From: Paenibacillus sp. Root444D2
GTDB lineage: Bacteria > Bacillota > Bacilli > Paenibacillales > NBRC-103111
Direction: 5' to 3'
Assembly (NCBI RefSeq): GCF_001426375.1
Contig: NZ_LMEO01000010.1
Location: forward strand, 41,941-105,940
Length of the DNA stretch: 64,000 nt
Shown: positions 24,775 through 33,666 of the stretch, piece by piece
How the letters are laid out: the number at the start of each line of letters is the position of its first letter
Numbering within the stretch: position 1 is the stretch's first letter
Program-made: the position numbers and the translations under genes
The notes under the pieces: generated by a model
The model's database searches: none
What the model was told of the DNA's origin: nothing
What the model saw: only the letters and a program-made list of their open reading frames with translations

Positions 24775-27129
24775 ATGGGGAAAACGAAGCATACGGGGCC
24801 AATCAAGCTGCCCGCTAAACCAGATCCGAAGCTGTGGGTCAGCAAGGTGCCGTTCGGCCTCGGGAAAATAAAGCCGCAGCATATTCGCGAAACGGCAAAA
24901 ATCGCCTGGCAGAATCGCGATAATCTGCCCTATGCGTATCGCATTCTGACGCAAGGCGTGTGCGATGGCTGCGCGCTAGGCGTGTCAGGCCTCTACGACC
25001 AAACGCTGGCAGGGCCGCATCTCTGTACAACGCGGCTGAATGTGCTGCGTTTGAACACGATGCCGGCGATTCGCGAGGAGCTGCTGCATGCAGACATTGA
25101 CGAGCTGAGCCGCATGAGCAGCACTGAGCTCAGACAGCTCGGGCGTATCCCTTATCCGCTCATCCGCCGCCATGGGGAGCGGAAATTTAGCCGAGCCACA
25201 TGGGATGAGGCGCTGGACACGATTGCAGAAAAGATGCGTGCGATTGATCCGAAGCAGATGGCTTTTTACTTGACGGCTCGGGGGATTACGAACGAGTCGT
25301 ACTATGTGGCAGCGAAGGTGGCAAGGTTGCTCGGTACGAACAACATCGACAACGCCTCGCGTATTTGCCACTCTCCGTCGAAGACGGCACTTAAGCGCTC
25401 CGTTGGCGTGGGCGCTTCGACGTGCAATTACAAGGACTGGATCGGCACGGACGTCCTTGTGTTCTGGGGCAGCGTGGCCGCGAATAATCAGCCGGTCTCG
25501 ACGAAGTATATGTACGCGGCCAAGCGCAAAGGGACGAAGATCATTGTCATTAACCCGTACTACGAGCCGTCCATGGAACAGTACTGGATTCCTTCGATAC
25601 CCGAATCAGCGTTATTCGGGACGAAGCTGGCCGATGATGTGTACCAAGTGAACATCGGCGGGGATATCGGCTTCATGAACGGCGTCATGAAGATATGGTT
25701 CGAGATGGAGGAGCGTGAGCCGGGCTCCGCGATTGACCTTGCGTTCGTGCAGGCGCACACGAACGGGCTAGAGCAGCTGCGCGCCCACGTGGCGCAGCAG
25801 GACTGGACGACGCTGGAGCAGTCGTCCGGCCTCACCCGCGAACGCATGCGCGAGTTCGCGGAGCTGCTGACGCGTGCCAAGAGCGCGGTTTTCGTGTGGA
25901 GCATGGGGCTCACACAGCACCGCTTCGGCACGGACAACATCTCGCAGGTGGCGAATCTCGCCCTCCTGCGAGGCTTCCTCGGCCGCGAGCATTGCGGGCT
26001 GATGCCCATCCGCGGCCACAGCGGCGTACAGGGATCCGGCGAAATGGGGGCCGATCCCTTTAGCCTGCCGGGCGGCGAAATCGCCAACGCCGCCGACCGC
26101 GCAAGAATCGAGCAGCTCTGGGGGTTCGAGCTGCCGAAATGGCAGGGTGACATCGTCGGTGTCACCCTAGAGAACGCGCTCCTGCCTGAGGAGCAGGAGC
26201 GGAAGCTCCGGATGTTCTACACATCCGGCGGCAACTTCCTCGAGACGATGCCGGACCCGGCATTCGTCCGCGAGGCTCTCACAAGCATCGATGTCCGTGT
26301 TCACCAGGACATCATCTTGAATACCTCCACGCTGCTTGACGCGCGGGAGGCTGTGGTTGTGCTGCCCGCGATGACGCGTTACGAGCAGCCCGGAGGGGGC
26401 ACGTCCACCTCCACGGAGCGGATGGTGTACTTCTCGCCCGAGATCGCCGGCCCCCGCATCGGCGAAGCACGCGCGGAATGGGCGATCTACGTCGATCTCG
26501 CCCGCCGCGTGAAACCGGATGCCGCCGAGCAGCTGGGCTGCGGCAGCGCAGAAGCCATCCGCGCGGAAATTGCTCTAGCCGCGCCGAGCTACAATGGCAT
26601 CCAACACCTGCGTGAGCGCGGTGATGTGTTTCAATACGGCGGCGCGTGGCTGTGCGAGGACGGCGTCTGTCCGACGCCGGATGGCCGCGGTGCGCTGCTG
26701 CCGATCGAACTTCCGGAGCTGCGGAAGCCGGAAGGGCATTTCGCGGTGACGACGCGCCGCGGCAAGCAGTTCAATTCGATGATCTACAGCGACATCGATC
26801 CATTCAATGAAGCAGATCGCTACGATGTGCTTATTCATAACGACGACGCTCGCGCTCTCTCTTTGAATGAAGGAGAGGCGATCGTCATCTACAACAGCTA
26901 CGGCAGCATGCACGGAAGAGTTAAGCGTGCCGACGTAAAACCAGGCAACATTGAGGTGCATTGGCCTGAAGGCAACTCCTTGATTCCCAAAGGCGTGTAT
27001 GAGCAGTATGCAGGCATCCCGGAGTATAACACGGCAGTCATTGTAGAGAAGGAAGAAACCTACCACGCTCACAAGGATACACGCTACGTTGAGAAACGGA
27101 TCCAAGAGCTGGAGACAGAAGTGGAGTGA
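24775..27129 (+). CDS. FdhF/YdeP-family molybdopterin oxidoreductase (formate-dehydrogenase-like alpha subunit)
   Basis: This 784-residue cytosolic protein of the YdeP branch of molybdopterin oxidoreductases has an N-terminal cysteine cluster (C63, C66 in GVCDGCALGV, C84 in GPHLC). The residue where formate dehydrogenases bind molybdenum is a normal cysteine, C198 in NASRICHSPS, not selenocysteine. Cofactor-binding segments include VLVFWGSVAANNQPV, GLMPIRGHSGVQGSGEMG and a C-terminal molydop-binding domain (VLIHNDDARALSLNEGEAIV). ATG 24775 follows AAGGAG. Much of the gene, especially 25750-26750, is GC-rich. A fragment of fdhD lies immediately downstream. Whether it oxidises formate is unproven; E. 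coli YdeP is linked to acid resistance. Confidence 0.9.
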   Translation: MGKTKHTGPIKLPAKPDPKLWVSKVPFGLGKIKPQHIRETAKIAWQNRDNLPYAYRILTQGVCDGCALGVSGLYDQTLAGPHLCTTRLNVLRLNTMPAIREELLHADIDELSRMSSTELRQLGRIPYPLIRRHGERKFSRATWDEALDTIAEKMRAIDPKQMAFYLTARGITNESYYVAAKVARLLGTNNIDNASRICHSPSKTALKRSVGVGASTCNYKDWIGTDVLVFWGSVAANNQPVSTKYMYAAKRKGTKIIVINPYYEPSMEQYWIPSIPESALFGTKLADDVYQVNIGGDIGFMNGVMKIWFEMEEREPGSAIDLAFVQAHTNGLEQLRAHVAQQDWTTLEQSSGLTRERMREFAELLTRAKSAVFVWSMGLTQHRFGTDNISQVANLALLRGFLGREHCGLMPIRGHSGVQGSGEMGADPFSLPGGEIANAADRARIEQLWGFELPKWQGDIVGVTLENALLPEEQERKLRMFYTSGGNFLETMPDPAFVREALTSIDVRVHQDIILNTSTLLDAREAVVVLPAMTRYEQPGGGTSTSTERMVYFSPEIAGPRIGEARAEWAIYVDLARRVKPDAAEQLGCGSAEAIRAEIALAAPSYNGIQHLRERGDVFQYGGAWLCEDGVCPTPDGRGALLPIELPELRKPEGHFAVTTRRGKQFNSMIYSDIDPFNEADRYDVLIHNDDARALSLNEGEAIVIYNSYGSMHGRVKRADVKPGNIEVHWPEGNSLIPKGVYEQYAGIPEYNTAVIVEKEETYHAHKDTRYVEKRIQELETEVE

Positions 27130-27130
27130 A

Positions 27131-27263
27131 GCTAATCTTTTGTCGAAATCTGCCCCGACCGATCTGGCACTTCGCTTGGCTTGGGATCTAGGGATTACGG
27201 TTGTTGGCTTCATCCGCAAGGATCAATTATCGGTGAAAACACACCCCGAACGCATAACGGAAT
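27131..27263 (+). pseudogene. fdhD: fdhD remnant (C-terminal fragment only)
   Basis: The frame starting at 27131 encodes NLLSKSAPTDLALRLAWDLG and, directly after, ITVVGFIRKDQLSVKTHPERIT. This matches the conserved C-terminal end of FdhD (SRSAPT, then ELGITLVGF, then HPERI). FdhD is the sulfurtransferase that activates the molybdenum cofactor of formate dehydrogenases and usually has about 260 residues; only about 43 remain, with no start codon or ribosome binding site. It begins one base after the oxidoreductase stop codon. The rest was evidently deleted; an intact fdhD may exist elsewhere. Confidence 0.8.
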
Positions 27264-27366
27264 GTCGATTAAGCCCTCTTTTTGTGGAAATATTTGTATT
27301 GTTTCTCTATCTTAATTATGCTAGATTCTAGCTATTGCCATCTTTTGTTAAGAGAGGAACACAACA

Positions 27367-29877
27367 ATGGGGAATTGGAATACTTTTACGAAAAAAGGGA
27401 TCACCGTGCTGCTCGCAGCCTTCTTACTTGTTTCTCTTCAGGGTCCTGCGCCAACTTATGCAGCCGAAGTGAATGCTGAGGTTCCGAAGGTCATTGAGAA
27501 GACATCACCTTCCGTTGTAGCCATTATCGGAAAGCCTTCATCTGATTCGGATAAATCCTTAGACAAGAACCGCTTTAATCTCGCACACGGCACGGGTGTC
27601 ATTGTGGAATCGAATGGCGTCATCGTGACGAATGCACATGTGGTCAAGGATATGAAGAATATCGTCGTCGTTACGTCGAACGGTACAACTTATAGCGGAC
27701 GTGCAACGAATATCGACGAGGAGAGCGATTTAGCCTTGGTCAAAATCGATGCAAGCGGCTTATCGCCTGCGAAATTCGCCTCTTCCTCTGATATTAAAGT
27801 TGGTGAAACCGTTGCGGCAATCGGGACTCCGATTTCTTTTGCCCTTAGGAACTCCGTCACTGTTGGGATTGTCAGCGGGCTTGACCGCTCTGTGAACTCG
27901 CAATATCAGCTTATTCAGACGGATGCGGCCATTAATCCTGGTAACAGCGGGGGCGCTTTGATCAACATGAACGGCGAAGTCATTGGTATTAATACGATGA
28001 AATATGCGGATATCGGCGTCGAAAATCTGGGGTTCGCGATTCCAGTGGATACCGTCAAATATGTATTAAAGCATTTTCAGCTTTACGGCAAGGTAAAACG
28101 CCCTTATCTCGGTCTAGAGCTGGAAGAAAGCTGGGAAGCGGTTGTTGGTTTACCGAGTTCTACGGGCTTAAGAGTTGCATACGTAGATCCCGATTCACCA
28201 GCGGCAGGGGCTGGCATTCAGCAAGATGATCTACTCGTATCGATCGGTGCAAGTAAAGTGAAGACGCTGGTGGATTACAATGAGGCGATTAAGAAGTATT
28301 TGCCGGGTGAAACGATCGAAATAACCATTCAATCTGGTAATGCTACCAAATCGAAGTCGGTTACACTCGGAGAGGCTCAGCAACAGGAAATGAAAAGTTC
28401 GCAGGATGCTGAGGGTTCTTACTTGGATGCGGACCGCGGCAAAACGAAAATCGGCGATAGCCACTACGGTTGGTCCATGAAATACCCGGCGGGCTTAGTG
28501 AAAGGTCATCAGTCCGATGATGGCGACTCCGTCAGTTTCGTGGATGCCAAGGGGGATTTCTCCCTATCGATTAAAGTGGAGAGCAATCAAAGTGACGAGC
28601 TGTCACCTTCGGCACTTCTGAACAGATTGGCCGGTAATGATGAGGATGATTATTCCGGCGCGGCTTCAACTATTTTGGAGCGTCAGTATGTGAAGCGTGA
28701 AGGTAATCCCTATGCCAAAATTGTCGGTCGTTCAGGGGATGAAGGCTATATCCAGACCCGTGGATACCTTCACCAAGGCAACTTATATACGGTGCAATTA
28801 TTTGTATCGAAAGAGCATTACAATAACAATTTTAAGCAGAATAGCTACAACGATCTGCTGGATAGCTTTAAGCTTTCCTTTAATGAAAAAGATGAGTCGC
28901 TTAAAGACATTTCAGTCTACTCTGGCGGCAATACATCCTACACGAATGAGTATGGCTTATCCTTTGATCTGCCCTCCAATTGGCAGCAAGGCGGTTATAC
29001 GGGCGGCTCCTCTTTCTTTAATGATGACTATTCCCAAATACTTCATGTCGGCGTAACCTCAGCCTCATCCAGTGATACATTGGGAGCGTGGGCGGATCGG
29101 CAGCGTAAGCAGTTTGAAGCTTCATATGCCCCGAAATACCGCAGTATGGAAGAACCCAAGGAGCTAACTCTTGCCGGTGTGCCTGCTCTGAAAGTGACCT
29201 ATGCGAGTACGCTAGGGAGTAAGTGGAGCGCAGGCTTTTCCCTCCTTTTTATTAAGGATAAGTACAAATATGAGGTGGATGTGAATTATCCGCAAGAAGA
29301 AGAGGGGGCTTCTCTAGAGGATCTCTTGAAAACCTTAACGGATACGATCAAAGTGGACAAAGACAGCATGGATCAAGAGCTTGGCTTCATTCAAGATCTG
29401 GATGAACTCATGGATCCCAATCGTACAGTAACTTACAAAAATGAGAAATTTAAATACGCGCTGCAAATTCCAGAGATCTGGACCAGCAGCAACTCGTACG
29501 ATAACAAAGATCAAGTGAATAAGACGTTCCTCTTCACAGGCGGGTACTTAAGCGTAGGTGCAGAAACGAAAACGACTTACGATGAGATGGTTAAAGAGGA
29601 AGATGCCGCTCAGAAGAAAAGTCACGATAACGATAATGACTATACGTTTACCGATGAGGAAATCTCGCTTTTCGGTGATGTGAAAGTCAAAAAGTATGAG
29701 ATCAGCTATGCAAGCGCCAAGATTCCTTACAAGGAAACGATCTATATTTTCAATCAAAATAATATTTCTTACACGGCAACTCTCCGGATGGATGATGCGG
29801 TCCGCACCGAAGCCAATCAGGCTCGGCTCAATAAGGCTTTTGAGTCGCTCAAATTTTTAGATGGTGTGAAAAAATAG
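27367..29877 (+). CDS. Secreted HtrA-like serine protease with PDZ and three extra C-terminal modules
   Basis: This 836-residue protein has a signal peptide (LLAAFLLVSLQGPAPTYAA) and a trypsin-like S1C domain with the catalytic triad H91 (TNAHVV), D121 (EESDLALVKI) and S194 (NPGNSGGAL). A PDZ domain (about 255-345; RPYLGLELE, then AAGAGIQQDDLLVSIG) follows. The last 470 residues are unlike normal HtrA/DegP. Three related beta-rich modules start near 366 (YGWSMKYP), 528 (YGLSFDLPSNW) and 696 (KYALQIPEIW). The signal peptide replaces the usual HtrA membrane anchor, so it is probably released or wall-associated. The role of the extra modules is unknown. Confidence 0.92.
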   Translation: MGNWNTFTKKGITVLLAAFLLVSLQGPAPTYAAEVNAEVPKVIEKTSPSVVAIIGKPSSDSDKSLDKNRFNLAHGTGVIVESNGVIVTNAHVVKDMKNIVVVTSNGTTYSGRATNIDEESDLALVKIDASGLSPAKFASSSDIKVGETVAAIGTPISFALRNSVTVGIVSGLDRSVNSQYQLIQTDAAINPGNSGGALINMNGEVIGINTMKYADIGVENLGFAIPVDTVKYVLKHFQLYGKVKRPYLGLELEESWEAVVGLPSSTGLRVAYVDPDSPAAGAGIQQDDLLVSIGASKVKTLVDYNEAIKKYLPGETIEITIQSGNATKSKSVTLGEAQQQEMKSSQDAEGSYLDADRGKTKIGDSHYGWSMKYPAGLVKGHQSDDGDSVSFVDAKGDFSLSIKVESNQSDELSPSALLNRLAGNDEDDYSGAASTILERQYVKREGNPYAKIVGRSGDEGYIQTRGYLHQGNLYTVQLFVSKEHYNNNFKQNSYNDLLDSFKLSFNEKDESLKDISVYSGGNTSYTNEYGLSFDLPSNWQQGGYTGGSSFFNDDYSQILHVGVTSASSSDTLGAWADRQRKQFEASYAPKYRSMEEPKELTLAGVPALKVTYASTLGSKWSAGFSLLFIKDKYKYEVDVNYPQEEEGASLEDLLKTLTDTIKVDKDSMDQELGFIQDLDELMDPNRTVTYKNEKFKYALQIPEIWTSSNSYDNKDQVNKTFLFTGGYLSVGAETKTTYDEMVKEEDAAQKKSHDNDNDYTFTDEEISLFGDVKVKKYEISYASAKIPYKETIYIFNQNNISYTATLRMDDAVRTEANQARLNKAFESLKFLDGVKK

Positions 29878-29892
29878 AGCTGCGCTAATCTA

Positions 29893-29931
29893 GAAACCTC
29901 TCATCGGTCCAGGCTGAAGGGAGGTTTCTTT
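29893..29931 (+). terminator. Intrinsic terminator of the HtrA-like gene
   Basis: GAAACCTC pairs with GAGGTTTC; the loop of about 20 bases is partly structured and the tail is TT-rich. Confidence 0.65.
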
Positions 29932-29969
29932 GCTAACCTTAGCTGGATTCATAAAGGGGATACTAACAC

Positions 29970-30437
29970 ATGAATATCAAGCTCGCTCGGATACTCATCT
30001 GGCTGCTTTTCATAGGCTACACGAGCATTTTGCTATATTGGATGTTTCAAGGCTTCGGGCGGCATATGCACACTACAGGTCTACTTGCTTACAATGTTGT
30101 CCCTTTTCGGACAATCCGTATGTATGTGCTGCATGTTGATTCGTTTTCTAACCGGACTTGGATCATCAATTTGTTTGGCAATATTGGAGTCTTCCTTCCT
30201 TATGGTTTTTTACTACCTTATTTATTTCGCTCCGCAATACGTTACGGTACATTCCTCCTGTACTTCGGATGTCCTCTTGTAGGCTTGGAATTGTTGCAAA
30301 TGCTGCTGCGGGTAGGCAGCTTTGATGTCGATGATGTGATATTGAATGGGCTTGGCGCCAGTATATCCTTTGTTCTTTTCGCGGCTTTTAGACGAGGCTT
30401 AGAGGGAAGAGAATCAAATAGAAGGTATAAAATGTGA
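29970..30437 (+). CDS. VanZ-family membrane protein
   Basis: This 155-residue protein has four predicted transmembrane helices. The VanZ signature is present: NLFGNIGVFLPYGFLLPYLF and VGSFDVDDVILNGLGASI. The start follows AAAGGGG. VanZ proteins give modest resistance to teicoplanin or lipoglycopeptides in some hosts, but most chromosomal copies have unknown roles. Confidence 0.9.
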   Translation: MNIKLARILIWLLFIGYTSILLYWMFQGFGRHMHTTGLLAYNVVPFRTIRMYVLHVDSFSNRTWIINLFGNIGVFLPYGFLLPYLFRSAIRYGTFLLYFGCPLVGLELLQMLLRVGSFDVDDVILNGLGASISFVLFAAFRRGLEGRESNRRYKM

Positions 30438-30496
30438 GTAAATGCCTCAACATAGCGGGTGTAACGAATTAACCCCAGAGGAGGAAATTAATCACC

Positions 30497-30751
30497 ATGA
30501 CACAGCCTGATTCAAGTCTACAATCACAAAATCCGATATCCTCAGCGCAAAATTCGGTGGAGAATGTTCACGCAGCCGTTTCTCGTGCGATGTCTCATCC
30601 AACGTCGCAGACGACCGAAGAGGCCCAGAATTCAATCACTCATGCGGAAAGAGCGCTAGAGCAGGCGACGGATCAATCTGATTCACCAGCCGTGCAGCAA
30701 GCCGTCCAATCACTAAACGATGAAAAGGCAAGGCTCCAGAGTAACCAATAA
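30497..30751 (+). CDS. Small helical cytosolic protein, unknown function
   Basis: This 84-residue Gln/Ser-rich protein is predicted helical (AVSRAMSHPTSQTTEEAQNS, then AERALEQATDQS). It has a strong GAGGAGG ribosome binding site and its own terminator, so it is a real gene. Its pattern of two helices with many Gln/Ala resembles the small DUF2564/DUF3813-like proteins of spore formers, but I cannot assign it firmly. Confidence 0.7.
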   Translation: MTQPDSSLQSQNPISSAQNSVENVHAAVSRAMSHPTSQTTEEAQNSITHAERALEQATDQSDSPAVQQAVQSLNDEKARLQSNQ

Positions 30752-30755
30752 TATA

Positions 30756-30790
30756 AACAGCCCCGATTCCTACAAAGGAACGGGGCTGTT
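30756..30790 (+). terminator. Terminator between convergent genes
   Basis: The stem AACAGCCCCG / CGGGGCTGTT is extended internally by TTCC/GGAA. It serves the small helical protein gene and possibly the convergent pirin gene. Confidence 0.75.
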
Positions 30791-30826
30791 GCGTTTCTGC
30801 TACTTATCTCCTTGCTTATCTGCTGC

Positions 30827-31597
30827 TTATTTATGATATAACGTATAGCCCGGATCTTCCGGCACTTCAATAGCTATGATACGCAGGCCTTGATTGCTAT
30901 CAGCTCTCAGGTGAAGAGCTTCACCTTCAGTAGTAGCTTGGACTATCGCGAAGTCTTTGTGGGACCATGCTTGAAGCTTCTCCGCGGCGATTTCACTTGT
31001 ACCCTGCCCTTGAATAACGAGGAAGGCTAGCGGGCGGCTTGGCGTAAGTGTGTAGCTGAACTCGGAACCAGGCTCAAGGGTCCAATCGTACATATTAACG
31101 TCCGCATCGAGCTTAATTGGAGAATCTCCGCCTATTACGGTTTTCATCGTTGTTCCACCATTTTGGCTAATTGAGAATTTCTCATGGTCATATTGATGGT
31201 AAGTGGCTGGCTTTTTCACGGTCTCACTAAGGTGAGGCTCGAACCAGATTTGCATCGCTTCGCTGCCTGCTTTGCGGAACGCCTCCGCGTGATAAACGCC
31301 GGAACCGGCTTGAATGACTTGCGCACCGCCGTTTGTCACTGTTTCCAAGGAACCAAGGGAATCTTTGTGTTCTACGAGACCATCAATGACATAGGTGACA
31401 ATTTCGAACGCTTTATGAGGATGCATACCGATCTCCGAGACTTCGGAAGCTTTGCCCCATGCCCAGTAGAATAAGGAACCGACGCGGTCAACAGCCGTTT
31501 TCTCTCCTGGAAAGCTGATAGCTCGTTGTTCCAGGAACTTTCCTCCGTCAAAAGCGCCAACGCCCTGTTGCTCAGCTGAAAATACTTGGATTTTCAT
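30827..31597 (-). CDS. Pirin-family (YhaK-like) bicupin protein
   Basis: This 256-residue double cupin has the metal-binding motif of the first cupin in MHPHKAFEIVTYVIDG plus a later EAFRKAGSEAMQIWF. The start follows AAAGGGGC. Pirins are Fe-dependent proteins, some with quercetin dioxygenase activity, often redox-linked. It is convergent with the small protein gene and divergent from the BlaI-type regulator. The substrate is unknown. Confidence 0.9.
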   Translation of the reverse strand: MKIQVFSAEQQGVGAFDGGKFLEQRAISFPGEKTAVDRVGSLFYWAWGKASEVSEIGMHPHKAFEIVTYVIDGLVEHKDSLGSLETVTNGGAQVIQAGSGVYHAEAFRKAGSEAMQIWFEPHLSETVKKPATYHQYDHEKFSISQNGGTTMKTVIGGDSPIKLDADVNMYDWTLEPGSEFSYTLTPSRPLAFLVIQGQGTSEIAAEKLQAWSHKDFAIVQATTEGEALHLRADSNQGLRIIAIEVPEDPGYTLYHK

Positions 31598-31698
31598 AGT
31601 AGCAGCCCCTTTACTATAAAATATTTAATTACTTACTATATGTAAGTATTATACGTCTTTTCTATCCAGCTGTCAAAGCCTGTCGCTTACCAAACTTG

Positions 31699-31735
31699 GG
31701 TAGATCTTGACTTCACATCTACCCCGATCTACAAT
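31699..31735 (+). promoter_or_regulatory. Promoter and operator of the BlaI-type regulator operon
   Basis: A near-consensus sigma-A promoter has TTGACT (31707) and TACAAT (31730) with exactly 17 bp between. Inverted half-sites GGTAGAT (31699-31705) and ATCTACC (31717-31723) flank the -35 box, and GATCTACA overlaps the -10, which fits autoregulation by the encoded repressor. Confidence 0.8.
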
Positions 31736-31760
31736 TTCTTATGTAAGGAGTGTGACTATA

Positions 31761-32177
31761 ATGAAAATGCAAAACTTTAAATATGAAGGAAGCGGACTTA
31801 ACCGCTTTTTCGGCCCCTTAGAAGCAAAGATTATGGAAATTCTCTGGACCAACTCCCTTGAAATGACGATTAAAGATGTCCAACAGAAGTTGGATCAAGC
31901 TAAAATCATTAATTTTAATACCGTAATGACCGTTATGAATCGCTTGGTAGACAAAGGAATTCTGCAAAAGAAATCCGTTGTAAGATCGTTTAAGTATAAA
32001 CCCGTCGTTACGAGAGATGAGTTCATGGAAACCCAATCCAAAGAGCTTACTTTTGACCTTATCGAAGAATTTGGTTCTTTGGCAGTCACCCATATGGTGG
32101 ATGCGCTTGATAAAGTAGACCCCGATCTGCTTGACAAGCTGGAACAAAAAATTAAAGATATCAAAAAGGATCGATAA
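31761..32177 (+). CDS. BlaI/MecI/CopY-family transcriptional repressor
   Basis: This 138-residue winged-helix repressor reads GPLEAKIMEILWTNSLEMTI then KDVQQKLDQAKIINFNTVMT, and has a C-terminal dimerisation helix region. ATG 31761 follows AAGGAG. It is followed after 2 bp by an M56 peptidase gene, the classical repressor-protease pair (as BlaI-BlaR1). Its operator appears twice nearby: at its own promoter and in front of the DUF2231 gene at 33188. No beta-lactamase gene is present, so the regulon differs from the resistance paradigm. Confidence 0.94.
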   Translation: MKMQNFKYEGSGLNRFFGPLEAKIMEILWTNSLEMTIKDVQQKLDQAKIINFNTVMTVMNRLVDKGILQKKSVVRSFKYKPVVTRDEFMETQSKELTFDLIEEFGSLAVTHMVDALDKVDPDLLDKLEQKIKDIKKDR

Positions 32178-32179
32178 CA

Positions 32180-33019
32180 ATGATGGAGACACGTTTTAAA
32201 TGGTTATATGCGGCGTCACTTGCGTTATCGGGGGCTATTTTAGGACAGATGTTACTCTTTGCTCTTCAACATATTTTTAAATGGAAATCGTTATATAATA
32301 TATTTGATTTGTGTGTTATTTTATTCAAAGATCTTCATGTCCCTGCACCCATTGCTTGGAATATGGTGAACGCTCTTATCCTTTACTCGTTTATTGCAAT
32401 CCTTTGGATCTCGGCCCGGCATGCCCTCGGCTCCATTAAAGCGATGAAGCTCGTAGAGATGTATCGAGACGCTCATTTATCAGAGCAGTACCGCAATAAA
32501 TTTCAGCTTGGCGAAGGTCAATTCCAAATCATTTCATACAAAGCTCCCATCGCGATGACGATAGGACTATGGAAGCCGCGGGTGATTTTATCTTCCGGGC
32601 TTATGGACATGCTGGAACCTAACGAGCTGCGCGCCGTTATCGAGCATGAGAAGTGCCATATGAGGCACAGAGATCCACTCGCGATCTTCCTGCTTACGAT
32701 GATATCCAAGTCGATGTGGTACATTCCGATATTCGCTTGGATGGCAGATAAATACCCCATTATGATTGAACTTCGGGCAGACAAGTATGCCATTACACAA
32801 ATGAACCAGTCTGCACATCTAGGCAGTGCTCTCCTAAAACTACTCAAACAAGCACCAGCACCGCATGTATCCTTATCCCACGCCTCATTCGCAGAAACAT
32901 CAATGAATGTACGCATCATGCATATTCTCGATCCACAGATGAAAATCTCATTCAAATGGCCCTTCGTTCGGCTGCTCATTTCGCTCTTAACAATTATTTT
33001 ACTTGTGGGACTTATCTAA
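32180..33019 (+). CDS. M56-family membrane metallopeptidase (BlaR1/MecR1-like, without penicillin sensor)
   Basis: This 279-residue protein has an N-terminal transmembrane helix, further helices, the zinc motif HEKCH (H156, H160) with a downstream ELRADKYA glutamate, and a final helix. It lacks the ~250-residue extracellular penicillin-binding domain of BlaR1, so beta-lactams are unlikely to be the signal. It probably cleaves or inactivates the BlaI-type repressor encoded 2 bp upstream after sensing an unknown membrane or wall cue. Confidence 0.9.
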   Translation: MMETRFKWLYAASLALSGAILGQMLLFALQHIFKWKSLYNIFDLCVILFKDLHVPAPIAWNMVNALILYSFIAILWISARHALGSIKAMKLVEMYRDAHLSEQYRNKFQLGEGQFQIISYKAPIAMTIGLWKPRVILSSGLMDMLEPNELRAVIEHEKCHMRHRDPLAIFLLTMISKSMWYIPIFAWMADKYPIMIELRADKYAITQMNQSAHLGSALLKLLKQAPAPHVSLSHASFAETSMNVRIMHILDPQMKISFKWPFVRLLISLLTIILLVGLI

Positions 33020-33110
33020 GATAGGATACCTTGATACTAATGGATTACATGTAGCAGTCGGAGCCGTGTCAGATAAGTTGACGGGCTTCGACAAAAAATG
33101 CAGAAAAGTC

Positions 33111-33146
33111 TTGACTTTTCGGATATCCAAAACTACACTTTGTAGT
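33111..33146 (+). promoter_or_regulatory. Promoter with BlaI-type operator for the DUF2231 gene
   Basis: TTGACT (33111) and TACACT (33134) are separated by 17 bp. A perfect dyad ACTACA-CTT-TGTAGT (33132-33146) covers the -10, matching the CTACA/TGTAG core used by BlaI/MecI repressors. Confidence 0.8.
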
Positions 33147-33187
33147 GTGAAATCGTACATAGCTTTTAATATGGGGGAGAGAGATTA

Positions 33188-33664
33188 ATGGATTATATCT
33201 TGAAAAATTTACACTACATCGTAACACATGTACCCATCGCACTTCTTGTTTTTAGCTTTATTTTTGACTTAATCGCACTTATCGCGAAAAAACGCGAATG
33301 GCACTCCGCTGGCATGCTTTGCCTAGTTGTGGGTGCGCTTGGGGCTATCGCAAGTGTCCTAACAGGTCCATCACCATGGCGTAATCCACTAGTGGTTCCG
33401 CATGAGTTTTATGCGAAATTAACGATGTTTTTGTCAATCGTGTTGGCGATTGTACGTGTTGGCTTACTGATCTGGAAAAAGAAAGAATTGGGTCGTAACC
33501 CAATCTACTTGGTTGGTTCACTCGCGGCAGTTATCCTTGTTGGCTATACAGGGCACATTGGCGGACAAATGGTACATAAACCGGTTCCGGCGAAGACGGC
33601 TGTTCCAGCTGCATCACCAGGAGCATCCACTGCACCAGCGGCTACAGTAGCACCAGCGAAATAA
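33188..33664 (+). CDS. DUF2231-family membrane protein
   Basis: This 158-residue protein has four transmembrane helices. The N-terminus reads LHYIVTHVPIALLVFSFIFD, matching the histidine/proline start typical of DUF2231, and the last helix carries GYTGHIGGQMVH. An Ala/Pro-rich tail follows. The start follows GGGGGAG. Relatives are predicted haem- or redox-associated membrane proteins. Its promoter carries the operator of the neighbouring BlaI-type repressor, making it the best target candidate of that system. Confidence 0.88.
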   Translation: MDYILKNLHYIVTHVPIALLVFSFIFDLIALIAKKREWHSAGMLCLVVGALGAIASVLTGPSPWRNPLVVPHEFYAKLTMFLSIVLAIVRVGLLIWKKKELGRNPIYLVGSLAAVILVGYTGHIGGQMVHKPVPAKTAVPAASPGASTAPAATVAPAK

Positions 33665-33666
33665 TG

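Noticed and set aside
24775..27129. Selenocysteine formate dehydrogenase
   Set aside because: The metal-ligand position is an ordinary cysteine codon (C198) and there is no in-frame TGA in the gene.
32180..33019. Beta-lactam sensor BlaR1/MecR1
   Set aside because: The extracellular penicillin-binding domain is absent and no beta-lactamase or PBP2a gene is nearby; only the M56 protease part is present.
33003..33188. 61-codon frame between the M56 peptidase and DUF2231 genes
   Set aside because: It overlaps the promoter and operator of the DUF2231 gene and has no ribosome binding site.
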